From Alcaligenaceae bacterium (GTDB lineage Bacteria > Pseudomonadota > Gammaproteobacteria > Burkholderiales > Burkholderiaceae_B), in NCBI GenBank assembly GCA_012735395.1, contig JAAYHN010000039.1:1-40305 (forward strand): a stretch of DNA of 40,305 nucleotides, in the 5' to 3' direction. The position numbers and the translations under genes are program-made. Every line of letters begins with the position of its first letter. Position 1 is the stretch's first letter. Shown here in pieces: positions 35,413-40,305 of the stretch. The notes under the pieces were generated by a model. It worked only from the letters and a program-made list of their open reading frames with translations, ran no database searches and had not been told where the DNA came from.

Positions 35413-36378
35413 GTGACATTAACTGAATTGAAATATATTATTGCTGTTGCCCGCGAACGGCATTTTGGTCGTGCGGCCGAGGCATGTTTTGTAAGCCAGC
35501 CAACGCTTTCCGTTGCAATCAAGAAACTGGAAGAAGAATTGGGCGTCTCCATATTTGAACGGGGCGGCAGTGAGGTTGGTGTTACGCCTATTGGCATGAG
35601 AATCATTTCCCAGGCACAGAAAGTACTTGAAGAAAGTGCAAACCTGAAAGAAATTGCCCGCCAGGGGCATGACCCGCTTGCCGGTGCTTTAAAAGTGGGC
35701 ATTATTCACACCATTGGCCCCTATCTTTTACCCAAGCTTATTCCTGTCCAGCTTCAGTTAACGCCTCACATGCCGCTCATTCTGCAAGAAAATTTTACGG
35801 TGCGTTTACTTGAATTACTGCGTCAGGGCGAGCTTGATTGCGCTATTATGGCATTGCCTTTACCCGATGCCGGGCTTGAAATGCGACCCCTGTACGATGA
35901 AGATTTTGTTGTTGCGGTTCCTGCCAAACATGAATGGAGCAACGAAAAATCCATCAGCACCGATCAGCTTAAACAGGAAACCATGCTTTTATTGGGTTCA
36001 GGTCACTGTTTCCGTGATCAGGTGCTTGAAGTATGTCCGGAAATGTCACGTTTCTCAGCGGCCGATGACGGTATCCAGCGTTCATTTGAAGGGTCTTCGC
36101 TGGAAACCATAAGGCATATGGTTGCTGCGGGTTTAGGGGTCACCTTATTGCCAGTCAGTGCGGTATTGGATAAAAAAGTATCCAACCAGGATCTGGTTAA
36201 ATATATTCCCATTAAAAAACCGGTTCCCAACCGGCGTGTCGTCTTGGCATGGCGCCGCAGCTTTACCCGAACCGCTGCGATTGAAGCGCTGGCTGAGGCG
36301 GTTTTCAAGTGTGGCCTTGAAAGTGTCAATATGCTGCCTAATGAAAAACTGCATTCCGTTTCAACATTCCTGAATTGA
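35413..36378 (+). CDS. oxyR: LysR-family hydrogen-peroxide regulator OxyR
   Basis: MTLTELKYIIAVARERHFGRAAEACFVSQPTLSVAIKKLEEELG; redox motif LLGSGHCFRDQVLEVCPE. Confidence 0.93.
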   Translation: MTLTELKYIIAVARERHFGRAAEACFVSQPTLSVAIKKLEEELGVSIFERGGSEVGVTPIGMRIISQAQKVLEESANLKEIARQGHDPLAGALKVGIIHTIGPYLLPKLIPVQLQLTPHMPLILQENFTVRLLELLRQGELDCAIMALPLPDAGLEMRPLYDEDFVVAVPAKHEWSNEKSISTDQLKQETMLLLGSGHCFRDQVLEVCPEMSRFSAADDGIQRSFEGSSLETIRHMVAAGLGVTLLPVSAVLDKKVSNQDLVKYIPIKKPVPNRRVVLAWRRSFTRTAAIEALAEAVFKCGLESVNMLPNEKLHSVSTFLN

Positions 36379-36419
36379 GTTTTTACCGGTTTTTTCCTGG
36401 CCTGTTTGCTTTTATGTGT

Positions 36420-36437
36420 CTGTCAAATGCCTGACAC
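36420..36437 (+). promoter_or_regulatory. Candidate Pho box upstream of phoX
   Basis: CTGTCAA-ATGC-CTGACAC: two CTGTCAN-like 7-mers at 11-bp phase, immediately upstream of a PhoX-family gene. Confidence 0.5.
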
Positions 36438-36493
36438 AGTCCTTTATTATCATATTGGTTATCGCTATGTAACCAATTTATGAAGGACTTTCC

Positions 36494-38572
36494 ATGAGCA
36501 ATCTGGACCGGGATGATATTCCAAGCAACAACAGCAATAACGAATCTTTTGATGCATTACTTGGCAAACAGCAGGCACGTCGTGGTTTTTTAAAAGCCAG
36601 TGCCGGTGTCAGTACCATGGCATTTTTTGGCGCTTCGTTAAGCACCAAGGCCGCAACGGCACAAACAACCACAAGCAAAGCGGCACCCGCCTTGCCAAGT
36701 ATGGGTTTCAAGGCTGTCGAAGCCAGCCTTGGCGATAAAATTGTTGTTCCCGAAGGGTACCGTTATGCGGTGATCAACCGTTGGGGAGATCCTTTATTTA
36801 CAGACTCACCCAAATGGAAAGGTGACGCCAGCGATGATGCTGCCGCACAGGCCAAACAAATTGGTGACAACCACGATGGTATGCACTATTTCCCCATTAA
36901 TGGCAGCAGCACCGAAGGTGTGATTGCCCGTAACCAGGAATATATCAATCCCGATTTCTTTTTTCCGGCCAACGTTCGTGTAGCGGGCGATAACTGGAAT
37001 GGAGACTGGGTAAAGAAATCCCAGCGCGCGCAAGGTGTCAGCGTTGTGCATATCCGTTACGACGGCCAGAACTGGAAAACCGTGCTGGATTCAAAATACA
37101 ACCGCAGTATTAACGCACATGATACCGAAATGGTTGTGGTTGGCCCGGCAGCCGGCCATGAACTCATGAAAACCAATGCCGATCCAAGTGGCACCAAGGT
37201 TTTTGGTACTTTCGGCAACTGTGGTAACGGTTATACCTTATGGGATACTTATTTAACCTGTGAGGAAAACGTAACCGATTACTTTGGCAGCCTGCAAGAG
37301 GGTGTTGAAAGCAATACACTCATGGCGCGTTACGGTGTAACCACAAAAGAATCAGATGAAAGCTATCGCTGGGAAACACATGACAAACGCTTTGATGTGG
37401 CCAATGAGCCCAATGAATGGCACCGTCATGGCTGGATCGTCGAAATTGATCCATTTGACCCGGAATCAAAACCACGCAAATTAACGGCATTAGGTCACTT
37501 TAAACATGAAAATGCCGCAATGACACTGGCTGCCGACAAGCGTGTTGTGGTTTATATGGGTGATGACCAGCGTAGTGAATACATTTATAAATTTGTATCT
37601 GATGGCAAGTTTGATGCTTCCAATAAAGAGGCAAACCGCAAGTTGCTGGAAAATGGTACTTTGTATGTAGCCCAATTTCTTGACGGCAGTCAGCAAGGTG
37701 ACCTGCAAGGCAAAGGGAAATGGATTGCACTTACCCTGGATACTGTTGGTAAAAATGGTAAAAAATTGGGCGAACTGTTTAAAGACCAGGGCGAACTGCT
37801 GGTTAAAACCCGTCTTGCCGCCGATGCCGTGGGTGCCACACCTATGGACCGCCCCGAGTGGATCACTGTTCACCCCCAAACCGGTGAAGTTTATGTCACA
37901 TTAACAAACAACTCTGACCGTGGTACAGATAAAGAGCGTAAAGGTACTGGTGGTGTCAAGCATCCCGGCATTGATGACGCCAACCCACGTGCCAAAAACC
38001 CGTATGGCCAGATTGTTCGCTGGAATGAAAACAGCGCTGATGCAGCTGCCCCAGAGTTTGAATGGAACGTTTTTGTGCTGGCTGGCAACCCTGAGGTTCA
38101 TAAAGAGCCGGGTAACTTAATGGCGGGTACGTCAAACGTTAACGCCAACAACCTGTTCAATAGCCCGGATGGCCTGGCCTATGACAAGGATGGGCGTTTA
38201 TGGATCCAGACCGATGGCAACTATTCTGATGCAGGCAATTTTGCGGGTAATGGCAATAACCAGATGCTGGTGGCCATACCTGAGACCGGTGCCGGCAAAG
38301 GGGAAATCCGTCGTTTCCTGGTAGGTCCTTCAGGCTGTGAAATTACAGGTATTACCTGGACACCGGATTACAAAAACGTTTTTGTAAACGTACAGCACCC
38401 GGGTGAATACGGCAAACATCCCAATGCACCTAAAGTGACTCCCCAGGAAGACGCGCTGGCCTTTTCAAAATGGCCTATGGGTGATAACGAAGACAAGGAA
38501 GGCAGCGGTGGCCGTCCACGTGCGGCAACTGTTGTTATCTGGCGTGAAGACGGTGGCATAGTCGGCGCATAA
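36494..38572 (+). CDS. phoX: PhoX family (DUF839) Tat-exported phosphatase
   Basis: Tat motif ARRGFLKASAGVSTMAFFG; NCGNGYTLWDTYLTCEEN; RPEWITVHPQTGEVYVTLTNNSDRG; SPDGLAYDKDGRLWIQTDG. Confidence 0.92.
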   Translation: MSNLDRDDIPSNNSNNESFDALLGKQQARRGFLKASAGVSTMAFFGASLSTKAATAQTTTSKAAPALPSMGFKAVEASLGDKIVVPEGYRYAVINRWGDPLFTDSPKWKGDASDDAAAQAKQIGDNHDGMHYFPINGSSTEGVIARNQEYINPDFFFPANVRVAGDNWNGDWVKKSQRAQGVSVVHIRYDGQNWKTVLDSKYNRSINAHDTEMVVVGPAAGHELMKTNADPSGTKVFGTFGNCGNGYTLWDTYLTCEENVTDYFGSLQEGVESNTLMARYGVTTKESDESYRWETHDKRFDVANEPNEWHRHGWIVEIDPFDPESKPRKLTALGHFKHENAAMTLAADKRVVVYMGDDQRSEYIYKFVSDGKFDASNKEANRKLLENGTLYVAQFLDGSQQGDLQGKGKWIALTLDTVGKNGKKLGELFKDQGELLVKTRLAADAVGATPMDRPEWITVHPQTGEVYVTLTNNSDRGTDKERKGTGGVKHPGIDDANPRAKNPYGQIVRWNENSADAAAPEFEWNVFVLAGNPEVHKEPGNLMAGTSNVNANNLFNSPDGLAYDKDGRLWIQTDGNYSDAGNFAGNGNNQMLVAIPETGAGKGEIRRFLVGPSGCEITGITWTPDYKNVFVNVQHPGEYGKHPNAPKVTPQEDALAFSKWPMGDNEDKEGSGGRPRAATVVIWREDGGIVGA

Positions 38573-38596
38573 TCTTTTTGCAAGTGCTTTAAAGCT

Positions 38597-38637
38597 AAAG
38601 CTCATCTCCTGATTAAAATCAGGGATGGGCTTTTTTG
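38597..38637 (+). terminator. Terminator downstream of phoX
   Basis: aaagctcatctcctgatt-aaaa-tcagggatgggctttttt, imperfect stem with T-tract. Confidence 0.65.
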
Positions 38638-38729
38638 CTGCGCCCTTGAGGGTAAATGCCATATACAAAACAGGCTGGTTCAGTGTATCCTTAGCAAGTG
38701 ATTATTCTACTAATTGGAGATTGAAGAAA

Positions 38730-39848
38730 ATGAATAAATCATTCAGTTTGTCCATGCTTGCCGCAGCATTGGGAATGTCAATGAGCATCGGGATGGCTCA
38801 GGCAGAAACAATTAAAATTGCCGTTGTCGGCCCGTTAACCGGGCCCGTGACCCAGTATGGCGATATGGTGCGTGATGGCGTTAAAACAGCGGTTGAAGTA
38901 GCCAATGCGGCTGGTGGGGTCAATGGCAAACAGCTGGAACTGGTTGAGGTTGACGACGCATGTGAGCCTAAACAAGGCCCAATCGCGGCCAACAGCGTGG
39001 TTAACCAGAAAATCGGTTTTGTGGTTGGCCCGGTTTGCTCTGGCGCAACCGTTGGTGGTGCGGCGGTATACGATGAACAGGGTGTGGTAATGGTTACCCC
39101 GTCAGCCACGGCACCCAACGTAACCGATGGCAAAAATTTCCATTTCATTTTCCGTACAATCGGGCGTGACGACCAACAAGGCCCGGCTGCGGCCAAATAT
39201 ATCATTGATTCTGTCAAACCTGAAAAAGTGGCCATTTTGCATGACAAGCAATCGTATGGCCAGGGTATTGCCAGTTCGGTCCAGGATAACCTGAAAGCAG
39301 CCAATGTCAATGTGACCCTGTTTGAAGGCATTAATGCGGGCGAATCCGATTACTCTTCCGTGATTACCAAAATGAAATCACAGGGCGTTGATTTTGTTTA
39401 TTATGGCGGTTACCACCCCGAAATGGGGCTATTAATGCGTCAGGCGGCCGAGCAAGGCCTGAAAGTCAAATTCATGGGGCCTGAAGGGGCCGGTAACCCG
39501 GAAATCAATGCGATTGCCGGTGATGCCGTAGAAGGCATGTTGTTAACATTGCCTGCCGATTACTCCAGCCTGCCCGAAAACCAGGAAATTGTTAAGGTTT
39601 TCAAGGAAAAGAACCGTGATGCATCCGGTGCATTCCAGCTCACTTCCTATGCCGCAACCCAGGTCATTATCAAGGGCATGACTGAAACAAAAAGCACCGA
39701 CCCTGAAAAAGTGGCCGATTACCTACACGCCAATACTGTTCCAACCGTTATTGGCGACCTGGGCTGGAATGAGCAGGGTGACTTAAAAGATTTCAAATTT
39801 GATATTTATACCTGGCATAAAGATGGCAGTAAAACTGCGGTTAAATAA
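38730..39848 (+). CDS. Branched-chain amino acid ABC transporter periplasmic binding protein (LivJ/LivK type)
   Basis: MNKSFSLSMLAAALGMSMSIGMAQAETIKIAVVGPLTGPVTQYGDMVRDGVKTAVEVANAAGGVNGKQLELVEVDDACEPKQ. Confidence 0.92.
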   Translation: MNKSFSLSMLAAALGMSMSIGMAQAETIKIAVVGPLTGPVTQYGDMVRDGVKTAVEVANAAGGVNGKQLELVEVDDACEPKQGPIAANSVVNQKIGFVVGPVCSGATVGGAAVYDEQGVVMVTPSATAPNVTDGKNFHFIFRTIGRDDQQGPAAAKYIIDSVKPEKVAILHDKQSYGQGIASSVQDNLKAANVNVTLFEGINAGESDYSSVITKMKSQGVDFVYYGGYHPEMGLLMRQAAEQGLKVKFMGPEGAGNPEINAIAGDAVEGMLLTLPADYSSLPENQEIVKVFKEKNRDASGAFQLTSYAATQVIIKGMTETKSTDPEKVADYLHANTVPTVIGDLGWNEQGDLKDFKFDIYTWHKDGSKTAVK

Positions 39849-39910
39849 TTTATTATTAAACCAGGCTGGGTTTTTAAGTTAAAAAACAGCTGGCTAATTG
39901 CCAAATAAAG

Positions 39911-39946
39911 ACTGAATCCGGTATTGCACCGGATTCAATCTTTTTG
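39911..39946. terminator. Bidirectional terminator between convergent genes
   Basis: tgaatccggt(39913-39922)/accggattca(39928-39937) stem with a flanking T-run. Confidence 0.7.
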
Positions 39947-39954
39947 TTTGAGAT

Positions 39955-40305
39955 TTAATTGATTCGACGGCCTGTTTTGGCATCAAACCAATGTAATGAA
40001 TGATGTTCTTCGGGAATAATATGTATTGTAGTGCCAGCCTGAAGCAATGCCGGGTCGCAGGCATAAATATTTTGCCGAATGATAATGGCGGTGCTGTCTA
40101 TCAGGCCATGAATCAGCCGTTCTGACCCCAGAATTTCAACCATTTCTATTTTTACCGGGATACCGTTTTCATCCAGTCGGGCGTGTTCCGGCCTGAACCC
40201 CAGAACCACCTGGTTTTTTCCTTTTGCCACCTCAGGAATTTGTGTCGTATTTATTGCGAGTGGGGTGCCGATCAGGGTTGTAATCTGGCCCAATTCATTA
40301 ACTTG
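39955..40305 (-). CDS. C-terminal (TOBE) part of sugar / sn-glycerol-3-phosphate ABC transporter ATPase, cut by window edge
   Basis: VVLGFRPEHARLDENGIPVKIEMVEILGSERLIHGLI...IRQN; frame stays open to the right edge. Confidence 0.8.
   Translation of the reverse strand, partial: QVNELGQITTLIGTPLAINTTQIPEVAKGKNQVVLGFRPEHARLDENGIPVKIEMVEILGSERLIHGLIDSTAIIIRQNIYACDPALLQAGTTIHIIPEEHHSLHWFDAKTGRRIN

Noticed and set aside
1-40305. CRISPR arrays, tRNA or rRNA genes
   Set aside because: No regularly spaced direct repeats of CRISPR type and no recognisable tRNA/rRNA sequence seen by eye; not computationally verified.

Overview
The window is a Burkholderiales-like chromosome segment with a large accessory island. 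The host part runs from about 21108 to 40305: yicC, rph, rdgB, hemW (frameshifted), glnA-ntrB-ntrC, an iron(III) ABC transporter, ridA, recG, oxyR, phoX, a LivJ-type binding protein and the end of a sugar/glycerol-3-P ABC ATPase. The accessory island (about 1 to 21100) abuts the 3' end of yicC, with a tyrosine integrase next to it. Its core (about 1603-19298) is five large same-strand genes, each overlapping the next by 1-4 nt. They encode a DrmD-like SNF2 helicase, a DrmMI/Eco57I-like adenine methylase with a long acidic linker, a ~1984-aa YprA/DruE-like DUF1998 helicase ending in a Vsr-like nuclease-like segment plus a LexA/UmuD-type S24 peptidase domain, an McrB-like AAA GTPase and McrC. 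This reads as a DISARM-related defence operon (closest to what has recently been called ARMADA, i.e. DISARM/Druantia intermediates) translationally coupled to a type IV McrBC module. The S24 domain keeps the Ala-Gly, Ser and Lys residues in autoproteolysis-like spacing, which is the most interesting feature. The island flanks hold gene fossils: a truncated and frameshifted IS701-type transposase joined to a cytochrome c tail, a RecQ-like helicase remnant, a TctC/Bug receptor fragment and a nonsense-mutated P4-type integrase tail.
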